Positions 1 to 11,413 are shown, counted from the stretch's first letter. The stretch: DNA of 64,000 nucleotides from Chlorocebus sabaeus (GCF_047675955.1 NC_132910.1:90360923-90424922); one strand, 5' to 3'. The notes: generated by a model from the sequence alone, not told the origin. Numbers and translations are program-made.

Positions 1-245
1 AAGATTGAGTGGTTTCCTGCATTTCACAGAAAAATCAGCTAAGTTTTTCGGAGCACTCAATTCTTAGGCTATTGCCTATACATTTTGAGAGATAAATACT
101 GACACACACTTAAACAATTTAGAGGAGCAACTAGGAGGACAAATTGGCAAGCAGTTAAGAAAGTCCTGATAAGCGTATGTTCCATGGTTTAAACTACTTA
201 AAGTGAGGGAGAAAAGATAATCAAGGTGGTCAATTCTCAGGCTAT

Positions 246-538
246 TCTTTTTTTGTTTTTTTGAGATGGAGTCTTGCTCTGTCTCCCAGGCTGGTGTGCA
301 GTGGTACAATCTCGGCTCACTGCAACCTCCACCTCCCAGTTCAAGCAATTCTCCTGCCTCAGCCTCCCTAGTAACTGGGACTACAGCCGTGTGCCACCAC
401 ACCTGGATAATTTTTGTATTTTTAGTAGAGACGGGGTTTCACCATTGCCAGACTGGTCTCATACTCCTGACCTTGTGATCCGCCTGTCTCAGCCTCTTAA
501 AGTGCTGGGATTACAGGCATGAGCCACTGTGCCCGGCC
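246..538 (-). mobile_element. Alu, full length
   Basis: T-rich tail at the left edge, GTGCCCGGCC at the right. Confidence 0.93.
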
Positions 539-1242
539 TGACTATTCTTGAAAGTCACTCAGTACTATCCCCGTCTATTAACTATCTCTTCTGTAACAAA
601 ACAAACATCAGATTTCCTAACACTTCTGTATTATTTTCCTAAGGATACAAACTTGGATGATTTAAAACAATTTATTCTCTTATAGTTTTCTGGAGGATAG
701 AAGTCCAAAATGAAGATGTTGGCAGGGCCATTCCCTCTCTGAAACCTATAGGGGATGTAAATTAAAATTAAATCCTGAGCTCCCTGCCAACTGAATAGAC
801 CTCCTCTTGGCCAAGGAGACCCCAGAAAAATCTTAAAAACCAAGTTTCTGGCCTTGAGGGGATGGGAGGTCAGACAACTCTCGTTATACCCGCTCCCTTT
901 TGCACTTTAGATACAATAACTGGCCAGCGTAAATGTTAAAATAGAGATCCTAAAACTGATGGATTAGACTTTGTGGCAATAAGATACCAAATTATAAATG
1001 GGAGTTAAGGCCATGCTAGGCAAGGGTTAAGTCACTCACTCCTACACTTAAAGAATAAACGATTTCTAACTGCCACAGGTTTTTCTTTTTCTCTAGCAGC
1101 TAAACAAGCACTGGCCTCCAGACAAGGAATATTAAAACAATTGTAGCTCATCAATAGACACTAACTGGCCCCGTTCCACAAGCTATAGCTAGAGCTTTGG
1201 ATGAGAGACTGATTTCAGTAACTTTCTCCTGATAAGACCACC
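539..1242. other. Intergenic stretch without a recognised feature
   Basis: Unique sequence. No splice-bounded open frame or RNA was recognised. Confidence 0.6.
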
Positions 1243-1510
1243 AGGCTGGTGTGGTGGCTCATGCTTGTAATCACAGCACTTTGGGAGGCCAAGGAAGGAG
1301 GATCACTTGAGCCCAAGAGTTCAAGCCCAGCCTGGGCAAGATGTTGAGACTCCGTTTCTATTAAAACAAAAAGAAAAGAAAAGAAAATTGGCTGGGTGTG
1401 GTAGCACCCACCTGTAGTGGGATACCTTGAGTCCAGGAGTTCAAGGATGCAATGACCTGATTGTGCCACTGAACTGTAAGGCCGTGTTTCTTTGGAGGAA
1501 AAAAAAAAGG
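1243..1510 (+). mobile_element. Alu, old, deleted right arm
   Basis: Left arm GGTGGCTCATGCTTGTAATC; the second arm has lost part of its middle. Confidence 0.88.
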
Positions 1511-1699
1511 ACCACCTACCTGGGACTGGCTCTGGCCTGCTTACAGATGCTGAGCACTTGAGTCCTTCATATCCTAAAAAGATCTTTTGATATACAGGGC
1601 CTAATTATAATACATTGAAATGTTAAGTCTCCACTCCAAAGCGAACATAAGTTGTATATTACATGCATGTTTGGCCAATATGCATGCATCAGGACTACT

Positions 1700-2345
1700 G
1701 ATATCATTTGGCTCTGTGTTCCCACCCAAATCTCATGTTGAATGGTAATTTCCAGCATTGGGGAAGGGACCTGGTGGGAGGTGATTGGATCATGGGGGTG
1801 GGTTCCCCCCTCACTGTTCTCATGATAGTGAGTTCTCACAAGATCTGGATGTTTGAAAGTGTAGAATTTTTCCCTTCGCTCATCTTCTCTCTCTCTCCTG
1901 CTGGCCATGTGAATAAGTGCTTGCTTCCCCTTTGCCTTCCACCATAATTAAATTTTCTGAGGCCTCTCTGAACTAGAAGCCTGTACAGCCTGCAAAACCA
2001 TGAGCGGATTAAACCTCTTTCCTTTATAAATCACCGTCACAGGTAGCTCTTTTTTTTTTTAAGATGGAATTTCACTCTTGTTGCCCAGGCTCACTTGGCT
2101 CACTGCAACCTCTGCTTCCTGGGTTCAAGTGATTCTCCTGCCTTAGCCTCCCGAGTAGTTGGGATTACAGGCATGCTTCACCATGACTGGCTGATTCTGT
2201 ATTGTTAGAGGAGAAACTTGGTCTTGAACTCCCAACCTCAGGTGATCCACCCGCCTCGGCCTCCCAAAGTGCTGGGATTGTAGGTGTGAGCCACCACGCT
2301 TGACCAACAGGTAGCTCTTTACAGCAATGTGAGAACAGACTAAAA
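1700..2345 (+). mobile_element. ERVL-MaLR (MST/THE1-like) solo LTR interrupted by an Alu
   Basis: Starts TGATATCATTTGGCTCTGTG and continues with CCCACCCAAATCTCATGTTG, GGGACCTGGTGGGAGGTGAT and TTAAACCTCTTTCCTTTATA, as MaLR LTRs do. An antisense Alu splits it at 2050-2306. The final GAGAACAGACTAAAACA follows the Alu. No internal retroviral genes are adjacent, so it is a solo LTR. Confidence 0.85.
2050..2305 (-). mobile_element. Alu inside a MaLR LTR
   Basis: Target duplication ACAGGTAGCTCTT on both sides; small internal deletion after the first box. Confidence 0.93.
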
Positions 2346-3030
2346 CAAGTACCTCTGTGAATATTCATAACTCCTCCTGTAACCTTTTGAATACGAATGC
2401 TTACCCAACCGTTCAGCATAGCTCCTACCCCAATCCCTTCTCCTCCAAAGTGCCTGTCTCTGGGCTCTGCTGGAGGTTATACTTTCCAGTCTGCAGGATG
2501 GCCACCTTGTAGGCTGTAACCCTTTACAAGAAATAAAGTTTCCATTTCCAAACTTGTAGATCTTGTGATTTTTAAGTTAATGGAGAATCCTTCTTTGACT
2601 TTTCTAGCTTCTATTGTTTGTTGGCAATCCCTGGCTGTAGATTCATCCAGTCTCTGCCTCTGTCATCACATGGCCATTTTCTCCTATGTGTCTCTTCTCT
2701 TAAATATACTAGTCATACTGGATTAGGGCCCACTCTACTCCAGTATGAACTCATCTTTAATTATATCTGCAATGAACCTGTTTTCAATTAAGTCCACTTT
2801 TTGACGTACTAGGGGTTGGGATCTTAACATATCTTTTTTTGGGGAAACAATTCAACCCACAACGTCTTATATCAGAAACTTAGTTTACACAGCCTGTTTT
2901 TTCCAAGGCAGCTTAATAATTTCAAGTGTGACTACCTAAATCTTGAAGAAAGGTCTACCCGATTTTGATCTATTAAACTACTTGACTATACTTGACATAT
3001 GATTTTGTCTGCATCTTCCTTTATATGGAA
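2346..3030. other. Intergenic stretch without a recognised feature
   Basis: Between the LTR and the Alu at 3.03 kb. It may include old repeats I cannot name; an ATGGAGAATCC... segment gives no reading frame. Confidence 0.55.
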
Positions 3031-3033
3031 ACC

Positions 3034-3335
3034 TTTTTTTTTTTTTTTTTTTTGAGATGGAGTCTTGCTATGTCGCCCAGGCTGGAGTGCAATGGTGTGA
3101 TCTTGGCTAACTGCAACCTCTGCCTCCTGGGTTCAAGCGATTCTTCTGCCTCAGCCTCTTGAATAGCTGGGGTTACAGGTTGAGTATCACCATGCTTGGC
3201 TAACTTTTTGTATTTTTATTATAGATGGAGTTTCACCATGTTAGCCAGGATGGTCTTGATCTCCTGACCTCATGATCCGCCCGCATCGGCCTCCCAAAGT
3301 GCTGGGATTACAGGTGTGAGCCATTGCGCCTGGCC
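3034..3335 (-). mobile_element. Alu, full length
   Basis: Long T tract, complete two-arm body, ending CGCCTGGCC. Confidence 0.93.
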
Positions 3336-3440
3336 AAGAGCAAGAATCTTAATGACATTTGGGTTCCAGGCTTCAATTATTCCTGGGCTCAGGTACACTC
3401 CTATTCTTGGAGTCTGTGAGTCACTCTATCCTCACAAGTT

Positions 3441-3737
3441 TTTTTCCTTTTTTTTTGAGACGGAGTCTCACTTTGGCCCCCAGAGTGGAGTGTAATGGCT
3501 TGATCTCAGCTCACTGCCACCTCCACCTCCTGGTTCAAGCTATTTTCATGTCTCAGCCTCCTGAGTAGCTGGCATTACAGGCGCCGGCCAGCACACCTGG
3601 CTAATTTTTGTATTTTCAGTAGAGATGGGGTTTTGTCATGTTGGTCAGGTTGGCCTCAAACTCCTGACCTCAGGTGATCCACCCACTTCAGCTTCCCAAA
3701 GTGCTGGGATTACAGGTGTGAGCCACTGCACCTGGCC
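3441..3737 (-). mobile_element. Alu, full length
   Basis: Flanked by TATCCTCACAA and TATCTTCACAA, an aged target duplication. Confidence 0.93.
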
Positions 3738-3899
3738 TATCTTCACAATTTTTTTTTTTTTTTAAAGCATAGTTTGAGTTAGGTTTCAATTATTTAATTT
3801 AGGAAGCATTTTTACCAGCGCCGCTATGTGGCACAACTCTAAATGGTGAGGTTCAGTACAGCAGCCACCAGCCCCATCTAGCTAAATTAATTAAAGTTA

Positions 3900-4040
3900 G
3901 GCTGGAGCGGTGGCTTAGGTCTGTTCATCCCAGCACTTTGGGATGCCGAGGCGGGAGGACTGCTTGAGCCCAGGAGTGTGAGAACCAGCCTGGGCAAAAC
4001 AATGAGACCTTGTCTCTACAAAACATTTTTTCTTAAATGT
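3900..4040 (+). mobile_element. Alu left arm only
   Basis: GGCTGGAGCGGTGGC to CTTGTCTCTACAAAA; monomeric or truncated. Confidence 0.85.
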
Positions 4041-4071
4041 ATTAACAAATATATATTGAAAATTAATTAAG

Positions 4072-4357
4072 GCCAGGCACAGTGGCTCACGCCTATAATC
4101 CCAGCACTTTCGGAGGCTGAGGCAGGCGGATTACCTGAGGTCAGGAGTTTGAGACTAGCCTGGCCAACGTTAAAAATTAAAAACGCAAAAATTGGCTGGG
4201 CATGGTGGTGGGTGCCTGTAATCCTAGCTACTCCAGAGGCTGAGGTAGAATTGCTTGAACCCAGGAGACGGAGGTTGCAGTGGGCTGAGATCGCACCACT
4301 ACACTCTAGCCTGGGTGATAGAGCGAGACTCCATCTCCAGAAAAAAAAAAAAAAAAT
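4072..4357 (+). mobile_element. Alu, full length
   Basis: GGCCAGGCACAGTGGCTCAC to a 15-A tail; AATTAATTAA precedes it and ATTAGTTAAA follows. Confidence 0.93.
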
Positions 4358-4374
4358 TAGTTAAATAATACTAA

Positions 4375-4497
4375 ACATTCAGTCACACTAATCACATTCC
4401 AAATGCTTAACAGCCACAAGGGGCTAGTGGCTACTGTACTGGATAGCACACACAGAACATTCCATCATTGGGAAGTTCTTTTGGACAGCCCTGGTCT
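4375..4497 (-). mobile_element. hAT-type MITE (MER5-like) terminal fragment
   Basis: GGGGCTAGTGGCTACTGTAC and the end GTTCTTTTGGACAGCCCTG are the reverse complement of the family terminus. The other half may continue left of the Alus, near 3.8-3.9 kb. Confidence 0.6.
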
Positions 4498-4576
4498 TCT
4501 ATGAATGGCTCCCTGGAGTCAAAGGGGCATAATCAAGAGGTAGGTCCATCATCAGTTGTGCGAAGACAAGGAAAAT

Positions 4577-4600
4577 TAAAAAAAAAAAAAAAAAAAAAAG
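4577..4600. repeat. A homopolymer
   Basis: About 22 A residues with no Alu body next to it. Confidence 0.85.
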
Positions 4601-4830
4601 AGGAAGGTCCACACAACACAAGGTAGCTATATTCTCAAAGCCCAATGTACACTAAGTTCTATTCATTAAAGGTGTACTTTATTTCCAAGGCTGTAAGTTT
4701 CCAAAATTTCAAGGGTTTTTAAATTTTAACATTTATGCTGGTCAGTTATTGTATCTAAAGTGCAAAAGGGAGCAGGTATAATGAGAATTGTCTGATCTCC
4801 CATTCCCTCATGGCCAGGAACTTGGTTTTC

Positions 4831-5120
4831 TTTTTTTTTGAGACGGAATCTCGCTTTTTCACCCAGGTTGGAGTGCAGTGGCATGATCTTGGCTCACTGC
4901 AAGCTCCGCCTCCCAGGTTCACGCCATTCTCCTGCCTCAGCCTCCCGAGTAGCTGGGACTACAGGCGCCTGCCACCACGCCCGGCTAATTTTTTGTATTT
5001 TTAGTAGAGACAGGGTTTCACCGTGTTAGCTAGGATGGTCTCGATCTCCTGACCTCGTGATCCACCCACCTCAGCCTCCCAAAGTGCTGGGATTACAGGC
5101 TTGAGCCACTGCGCCCGGCC
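4831..5120 (-). mobile_element. AluY-like, young
   Basis: A perfect 15-base target duplication AGGAACTTGGTTTTC on both sides. Confidence 0.95.
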
Positions 5121-5614
5121 AGGAACTTGGTTTTCTATTCCCTTCAGAGATGTGAAATTTTAAGTGTTTTAGTGAAAAGTGCCCTGAATTGGTAGTTGAT
5201 ACTTGAACTCTTACTCTGTTACTATGTGACAAATCATATTAGCTTCATATTGTTGCTCTAACAAAACTATTATAAAAACACAAATGTATTATCTTACTGT
5301 TTTGTAGGTGAGAAATCTGACACAGGTGGGCTAAAATCAAGGTGTTAGCAGGGCTGTGTTCCTTTTTGTAGGCTCTAGGGGGGAATTTGTTTTCTTGACA
5401 TACCTTGGCTGTTAGCTTCATCTTCAAAGAAGCAATGGCAAAGAAGACTCTTTCTCACATCACATCACTCTGACACATTCTTGTGCCTCCCTCTCCCACT
5501 TATAGGGATCTTGTGATTACAATGGGCCCAACTACATAATTCAAGATAAATGTTTAAATTACAAATTAACGAAGTGACAACTGAAACAAGTTTTAAGTGA
5601 TTCACAATAAAGGG

Positions 5615-5748
5615 TTTTGCTGGTGGCTCACACCTATAACCCCAGAACTTTGGGAGGCAGAGGCAGGCAGATTGTTTGAGCCCGGGCATTTGAGACCTGC
5701 CTGGGCATCAAAGCAAGACCCCATATCTACAAAAACAATTACAAATTG
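5615..5748 (+). mobile_element. Alu left arm
   Basis: GCTGGTGGCTCACACCTATA to ATCTACAAAAACAATT; abuts the next Alu. Confidence 0.85.
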
Positions 5749-5749
5749 C

Positions 5750-6038
5750 TGGGCACAGTGGCTCACACCTGTAATCCCCACACTTTGGGAGGTCAAGGCG
5801 GGCAGATCAAGAGGTCAGGAGTTTAAGACCAGCCTGACCAACATGGTAAAACCCTGTTTGCACTAAAAATAAAAAAATTAGATGGGTGTGGTGGCATACG
5901 CCTGTAATCCCAGCTATTTAGGAGGCCAAAGCAGGAGAATCACTTGAACCCGGGAGGGGGAGGTGGTAGTGAGTCAAGATTGCACCACTGCACTCCAGTT
6001 TGGGCAACAGGGTGAGACTCCGTCTAAGAAAAAAAAAG
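5750..6038 (+). mobile_element. Alu, full length
   Basis: Second of three head-to-tail sense Alus. Confidence 0.92.
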
Positions 6039-6330
6039 TCTGGGCACGGTGGCTCACGCCTGTAATCCCAGCACTTTGGGAGGCCGATGCGGGCCGATCA
6101 CGAGGTCAGGAGATCAAGACCATTCTGGCTAACACGGTGAAACCCCATCTCTACTAAACATACAAAAAATTGGCCAGGCACGATGGTGGGCGCCTGTAGT
6201 CCCAGCTACTCAGGAGAGTGAGGCAGAATGGCGTGAACCCAGGAGGCGGAGTTTGCAGTGAGCCGAGATCGAGCCACTGCACTCCAGCCTGGGTGACAGA
6301 ACCAGACTCCGTCTCAAAAAAACAACAACT
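6039..6330 (+). mobile_element. AluY-like, full length
   Basis: Carries CACGAGGTCAGGAGATCAAG; inserted into the tail of the preceding Alu. Confidence 0.92.
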
Positions 6331-6332
6331 AG

Positions 6333-6480
6333 CCAGATCTGGATGGGCCTTGTAGTCCCAGCTACTTGGGAGGCTGAGATGAGAGGATCACTTGAGCCCA
6401 GGAAATTGAAGTAGCACTGAGCTGTGATCGCATTACCACACTCAGCCTGGGCAAGAGGACATCCAGTCTCAAAAAAAGGA
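6333..6480 (+). mobile_element. Alu right-arm fragment
   Basis: Starts mid-element at TGTAGTCCCAGCTACTTGGG; ends in a short A-rich tail. Confidence 0.85.
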
Positions 6481-6504
6481 AAAGGGCTTTCCTGAGGGTC
6501 AAAT

Positions 6505-6718
6505 GAAGTACAGTTCACCCTTGAACAACGACTTTGAACTACACAGGTTCTTATGCATAGATCCACTTATACAGAATTTTCTTCTCCCTCTTCCACCCAA
6601 GACAGAAAGACCAACTCTTCCTCTTCCTCCTCAGCCAACTCAGTGTGAAGACAATGAGGATGAAGACCTTTATGATGATCCACTTCTACTTAATAAATTA
6701 CATGTTCTCTTCCTTAAG
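6505..6718 (+). mobile_element. Pogo/Tigger-like DNA transposon fragment (probable)
   Basis: Contains TACAGTTCACCCTTGAACAA and, further on, ACAATGAGGATGAAGACCTT and TATGATGATCCACTTCTACT, a common mammalian DNA-transposon remnant. An antisense Alu cuts it at 6719. Family name from memory. Confidence 0.55.
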
Positions 6719-6966
6719 GAGTGCAGTGGTATCCTGGCTCAATGCAACCTCTGCTTCCCAGGCTTAAGAGATTCTCTTGTCTCAGCCCCACAAGTAACTG
6801 GGACTACAGGCATCATCCACCATGCCTGGCTAATTTTTGTATTTATTTTTTTGTAAAGACGGGATTTTGCCATGTTGCCCAGGCTGGTCTCGAACTGAGC
6901 AAGTGATTTGCCTGCCTCGGTGTCCCAAAGTGCTGTGATTACAGGATTCAGTCACCATGCCTGGCC
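6719..6966 (-). mobile_element. Alu, lacking its 3' tail
   Basis: Begins at GAGTGCAGTGGTATCC inside a DNA-transposon remnant. Confidence 0.88.
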
Positions 6967-7033
6967 CCTTAAGGTTGTTTTAAAAAACATTTTGTTTCCT
7001 CTAACTCACTTTATTGTAAGAATACAGTATATA

Positions 7034-7334
7034 GGCTGGGCGTGGTGGCTCACGCCTGTAATTCCAGCACTTTGGGAGGCCAAGGTGGGCGGATTACAAG
7101 GTCAGGAGTTCGAGACCAGCCTGGCGAACATGGTGAAACCCCATCTCTACTGAAAATACAAAAATTAACTGGGCCTGGTGGTGCATGCCTGTAATCCCAG
7201 CTACTGGGGAGGCTGAGGCGGGAGAATGGCTTCAACCCAGGAGGTGGAGGTTGCAGTGAGCCAAGATTGTGCTACTGTACTCCAGCCTGGGTGACAGAGC
7301 AAGACTGTCTCAAAAAAACAAAATAAAACAAAAC
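7034..7334 (+). mobile_element. Alu, full length
   Basis: CAGTATATA flanks both ends. Confidence 0.93.
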
Positions 7335-7435
7335 AGTATATAATACATATAGCATACAAAATGTGTTAATCGACTGTTATTGATAAGGTTTCCAGTCAAC
7401 AAAAGGCTATTAATAGTTTTCTTTTTTTTTTTTTT

Positions 7436-7730
7436 TAAAGAGATGAGGTCTTGCTATGTTGCTAAGGCTGGAGTGCAGTGACTATTTATAGGCATGATCC
7501 CTCTGCTGATTAGCATGGGAGTTTTGACCTGCTCCGTTTCTGACCTGGGCCGGTTCACCCCTCTTTAGGCAACCTGGTGGTCCCCCGTTCCTGGGAGGTC
7601 ACCATATGGATGTCAAAATTAGTGAGGACATCCTATCAGCATAATGCACTGTATCCTGAGCTCAAGAGATCCTCCTGCCTCAGGTTCCTGAATAGCTGGG
7701 ATTATAGGCTCATACCACTGTACCTGGTAA
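7436..7730 (-). pseudogene. 7SL (SRP) RNA retropseudogene
   Basis: Unlike the Alus around it, this copy keeps the middle S domain that Alu lost. On the minus strand GTGACCTCCCAGGAACGGGG, CCACCAGGTTGCCTAA and GGGTGAACCGGCCCAGGTC are easily recognised. It spans the full length, about 295 bases, and ends in an A tail (plus-strand T run at 7424-7436). A possible duplication TAATAG flanks it. Many changes in the 5' domain and the genomic A tail mark it as a processed copy. Confidence 0.93.
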
Positions 7731-7841
7731 TAGCTAAGGTTTTGGGGAGTTGAAAGTTATGGTGCTCCTACTGTGGAAGTCAAATGTATATTTAAAATTG
7801 TCTATTAATCCTTCATCCTTTTTAAAAAAAATCAATAGTTG

Positions 7842-8100
7842 CTGGGCGCGGCAGCTCACGCCTGTAATCCCAGCACTTTGGGAGGCTGAGGTGGGAAGAT
7901 CACTCGAGTATGAGAGTTGGAGACCAGCCTGGACAATATAGACAGACCTCCTCTCTACTAAAAATTAAAAAAAATTAGCTGGGCATGGTGGCACACACCT
8001 ATAGTCCCAGTTACTCAGGAGGCTGAGGTGAGAGAATCACTTGACCCTGGGAGTAAGCCGTCTCAAAAATCCCCAAACAAAACCCTCCAAAACAAACAAA
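7842..8100 (+). mobile_element. Alu with deleted right arm
   Basis: Jumps from GACCCTGGGAGTAAGCC to the terminal GTCTCAAAAA. Confidence 0.9.
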
Positions 8101-8430
8101 CAAAAAACCAAGAGTCAGAGTTTGCAAAATCATAGGCTTAAAGTTGTATTAGCAACTTTAAGACAACAAATTTTGTGTTGCTATAACAGTGAGTACAAGT
8201 AGTCACCCAAATAAAAATCATTCAAATTCAAGGAGAGAGTCAGAAAAACTCTGGTAACAGGATTCATCCTTCCTTTCTAACCTACCAAAATGACTCCTCT
8301 AGAGAAAACAATCTTTGTGACCCTACGTTTTTTGAGTAACAAGGTAGTTCTGCTTTCCTGATATACTAAATAAATGTTCTGATCAGAAATTAAAAGGTGA
8401 TAACAAGAGTAAATCCTTCAGCCCTGACTT

Positions 8431-8720
8431 TTTTTTTTAGATGGAATTTCACTCTTGTTGTCCAAGCTGGAGTACAATGGCACGATCTCAGCTCACCACA
8501 ACCTCTGCCTCCCAGGTTCAAGCGATTCTCCTGCCTCAGCCTCCCGAGTAGCTGGGATTACAGGCATGTGCCACCATGCCCAGCTAATTTTTTTATTTTT
8601 AGTAGAGACGGGGTTTCTCCATGTTGATCAGGCTGATCTCGAACTCCCAACCTCAGGTGATCCGCCTGCCTTGGCCTCCCAAAGTGCTGGAATTACAGGC
8701 GTTGAGCCACCGTGCCCAGC
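8431..8720 (-). mobile_element. Alu, full length
   Basis: Flanked by AGCCCTGACTTTT and AGTCCTGATTTTT; lies about 165 bp past the predicted NDUFC1 3' end. Confidence 0.93.
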
Positions 8721-8884
8721 TAGTCCTGATTTTTGAATCTATGTTCACAACAACTTTTCTTACCAATGTGTCCTTAATGACCACTGACCTTCTTATCAGG
8801 TGGTACCTTCCATATTGAAATACTTCTATTAATATACCTTAGAATTAACATTTTCTACAAGTTGTCACAATATGCTTTATCTGA

Positions 8885-9037
8885 AGAATACAGAAGTATT
8901 TTTATTTCTTTTTATTTAATGATGCAAAATACAAATGCTGACTTGGTATATATTCACATATAACTTTTTCTCTCACATTTACAACTCAACAGATGGTGAA
9001 TCCAGAGGAACAGCTAAAATCACTATACGGAGCATAC
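8885..9037 (-). other. NDUFC1: NDUFC1 terminal 3' UTR exon with poly(A) signals (predicted)
   Basis: On the minus strand a nine-T tract and TTCTTCATTATAG (AG at 9039-9038) form a strong acceptor. About 120 bases on are two AATAAA hexamers, at 8916-8911 and 8906-8901. The exon has no long reading frame and is not repeat-derived. Its 3' end (about 8880-8895) is estimated from the hexamers. The gene span this gives, ending about 11-12 kb before NAA15, agrees with the human arrangement as I remember it. The splice is inferred, not observed. Confidence 0.65.
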
Positions 9038-9257
9038 CTATAATGAAGAAAAAAAAAACTGTAGCATTAACCAGCAGAAATAATATTAAAATTAAACTAC
9101 TCTGAATAATTCACCTTAGAACATCAGAAAAGAAACCCACAAAGAGTACCAATACCTGATTTTATTTAATTTTAACAAAAAATATTTTGCCTTAACTATG
9201 AAAGAATAGCAAAAGCCATCTGGTTTGTATTTAAATGCCTATTTCATTTTTACCTCT

Positions 9258-9380
9258 TTTTTTTTTTTTTTTTGGTAAAGACGAAGTTGTTATGTTGCCC
9301 AAACTCCTGGGCATATGCTATCCCACTGCCTTGACCTCTCAAAGTGCTGAGATTACAGGCATGAGCCACCAAGCCCAGCT
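9258..9380 (-). mobile_element. Alu fragment
   Basis: T run, then only the terminal arm with a deletion (GTTGCCCAAACTCCTGGGC). Confidence 0.85.
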
Positions 9381-9660
9381 CATTTTTATCTCTTGATTGG
9401 CTGAATGGAGTAGTGAAATGGGCAGGGTGCTAATAGAAAAAAGGCAAAATATTTCGATTATCAACCGTAAAGAGCTCAGTTTCAGAGTTATAAAATATGG
9501 AAAACAAAGGACAGTCTGTGATCACTATGTTTATTATACAGCAGATGTAAGTTACTTACTTTAATCAACCCAATCATGAAAGTTGAGATTTTTAAGTGAC
9601 TTTGCACTTATAAAAGGATTAATATAGGATTTTTTAAAAAAGGTTTTCAGAAATATACCA

Positions 9661-9735
9661 TATATATACACACACACACACTGTATATGGTATACTTACA
9701 TATATTTGATACATATCTATTAGATGTATACATTA
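9661..9735. repeat. TA/CA dinucleotide-rich tract
   Basis: A (TA)n run leads into about five CA units and more alternating TA sequence. Confidence 0.85.
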
Positions 9736-9756
9736 TTTACTTATTCATTCATTTAT

Positions 9757-10056
9757 TTTTGAGACAGAGTCTCGTTCTGTTGCCCAGGCTGGCTGGAGTG
9801 CAGTAGCCCAATATTAGCTCACTGCAACCTCCCAGCCTCTACCTCCTGGGTTAAAGCAAATCTTGTGCCTCAGTCTCCCAAGTAGCTGGGACTACAGGCA
9901 TGCACCACCATACCTAGCTAGTTTTTGTGTATTTTTAGTATTGATGGGGTTTCGCCATGTTGGCCAGGCTGATCTGTAACTCCTTGCCTCAAGTGATCCA
10001 TTCCCCTTGGCCTCTCAAAGCGTTAGGATTACAGGCTTTAGCCACTACGCCCAGCC
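9757..10056 (-). mobile_element. Alu, full length
   Basis: Contains a small GGCTGGCTGG duplication. Confidence 0.92.
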
Positions 10057-10121
10057 AGGTGTATATATTTTATATATAAAATAAACTTTCTCTTTTAAAT
10101 CACGGACCATGCAGAATACGC

Positions 10122-10630
10122 TATCTTGTTCACAACTAGGTTTTTACCAGGAACTGTTCAATTGGATATTAGCTGAGTTGACAATCATAATGAAATAGTC
10201 ATGCAGAAAAAAATTTAAAAATTGATTGCCCTGGCCAGGCGCAGTGGTTCACACCTGTAATCCCATCACTTTGGGAGGCCGAGGTGGGCAGATCATGAGG
10301 TCAAGAGATGGAGATCATCCTGGCCAATATGGCAAAACCCCGTCTCTACTGAAAATACAAAAATTAGCTGGGCATGTATCATGTTCACAACTAGGTTTTT
10401 ACCACGAACTGTCCAATTGGATATTAGTTGAGTTGACAATCATAACGAAATAGTCATACGGACAAAAATGTAAAAATTGATTGCCCTGGCCAGGTGCAGT
10501 GGCTTACGCCTATAATCCCAGCACTTTGGGAGGCCGAGGCGGGCAGATCACGAGGTCAAGAGATCGAGATCATCCTGGCCAACGTGGTAAAACCCTGTCT
10601 CTACTAAAAATACAAAAATTAGCTGGGCGT
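10122..10630 (+). repeat. Direct tandem duplication, period 255 bp
   Basis: GTTCACAACTAGGTTTTTAC occurs at 10128 and 10383, followed by about 105 bp of similar unique sequence and an Alu 5' half. The first Alu copy stops at about 10377, where the second unit starts. Confidence 0.9.
10233..10377 (+). mobile_element. Alu 5' half (duplicated unit 1)
   Basis: Cut off at ATTAGCTGGGCATG by the tandem duplication. Confidence 0.92.
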
Positions 10631-10775
10631 GGTAGCGCGTGGCTGTAGTCCCGGCTACTTGAGAGGCTGAGGCAGGAGAATTGCTTGAACCCGGGAGGCG
10701 GAGGTTGCAGTGAGCCAAAATTGTGCCACTGCACTCCAGCCTGGTGACTCCGTCTCAAAAATAAAAAATAAAATG
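10488..10775 (+). mobile_element. Alu, full length (duplicated unit 2)
   Basis: The complete counterpart of the half copy to its left. Confidence 0.92.
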
Positions 10776-10794
10776 AATCGATTGCCCTTATACA

Positions 10795-10990
10795 TTCATC
10801 ACTTCTACAAATATTAAACTCCTAAATGGACCAGATGAGCAAGTTGCTGAATAAATGACAATAAAATAGGTTTCTGTTCTCATGGAATTCACACTCAAGT
10901 GTACAAGATACCAAACAGATATTAAGAAATACACAAAGAATAATAATTTGTCATAAGTGCTATGAAAGCAAAGTGTAAAGCACTATTAGA
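10795..10990. repeat. Old interspersed repeat, family uncertain
   Basis: TTCTCATGGAATTCACACTC and TCATAAGTGCTATGAAAGCA recall a widespread mammalian repeat that I could not name with confidence. Confidence 0.4.
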
Positions 10991-11091
10991 TTTAAGAAAA
11001 TAATATGATTTTGGTTTCATTCTTAAACATACCTTTCTTTAAACAGAGTCAAAGAGTAGTGATTAAAAATGATCATGCTAAAAGATTCTTG

Positions 11092-11235
11092 AGGCTAGCA
11101 AAGTGGCTCACCCCTACAATTCCAACACTTTGAGAAGCTGAAGCAAGAGTATCACCTGAGGCTAGAAGTTTGAGACCAGCCTGGCGAACAGGTCTACAAA
11201 CAAACAACAGACCAAAAAACCCCAAACCCCCCAAA
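11092..11235 (+). mobile_element. Diverged Alu left arm
   Basis: AAGTGGCTCACCCCTACAAT to GACCAGCCTGGCGAACA, then a CAAA-rich tail. Confidence 0.8.
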
Positions 11236-11413
11236 ACAAAACCAGCTGCTTGAGGTAAGGTATTACAAATTTATAAATTTGTCTCAGACAGAAATGCGGG
11301 TGCTAAAATGTAAAAACCTAATACAAAACAAACAACAACTTGTTTTTCAGTATTTAAAAAAGAGGTCAAGTTAATTTGCATAATCCATTCATCCAATAAA
11401 CTTGTATACTTAC

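Larger units (their letters stand above)
9040..11411 (-). other. NDUFC1: NDUFC1 3' UTR intron
   Basis: The interval between the donor at 11413 and the acceptor at 9038. It holds Alu fragments, a 255-bp tandem duplication near 10.1-10.6 kb and an old repeat near 10.8-11.0 kb. Confidence 0.6.

Noticed and set aside
76..402. 108-residue open frame on the minus strand
   Set aside because: Most of it is the antisense Alu at 246-538 read through (typical Alu peptide strings); the rest has no splice sites or family match.
1700..2345. A provirus around the MaLR LTRs at 1.7 and 42.2 kb
   Set aside because: Neither LTR has a partner or any internal retroviral sequence next to it; both are solo LTRs.
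7436..7730. A functional 7SL gene
   Set aside because: An A tail in the genome and extensive changes in the 5' domain show it to be a retrocopy.
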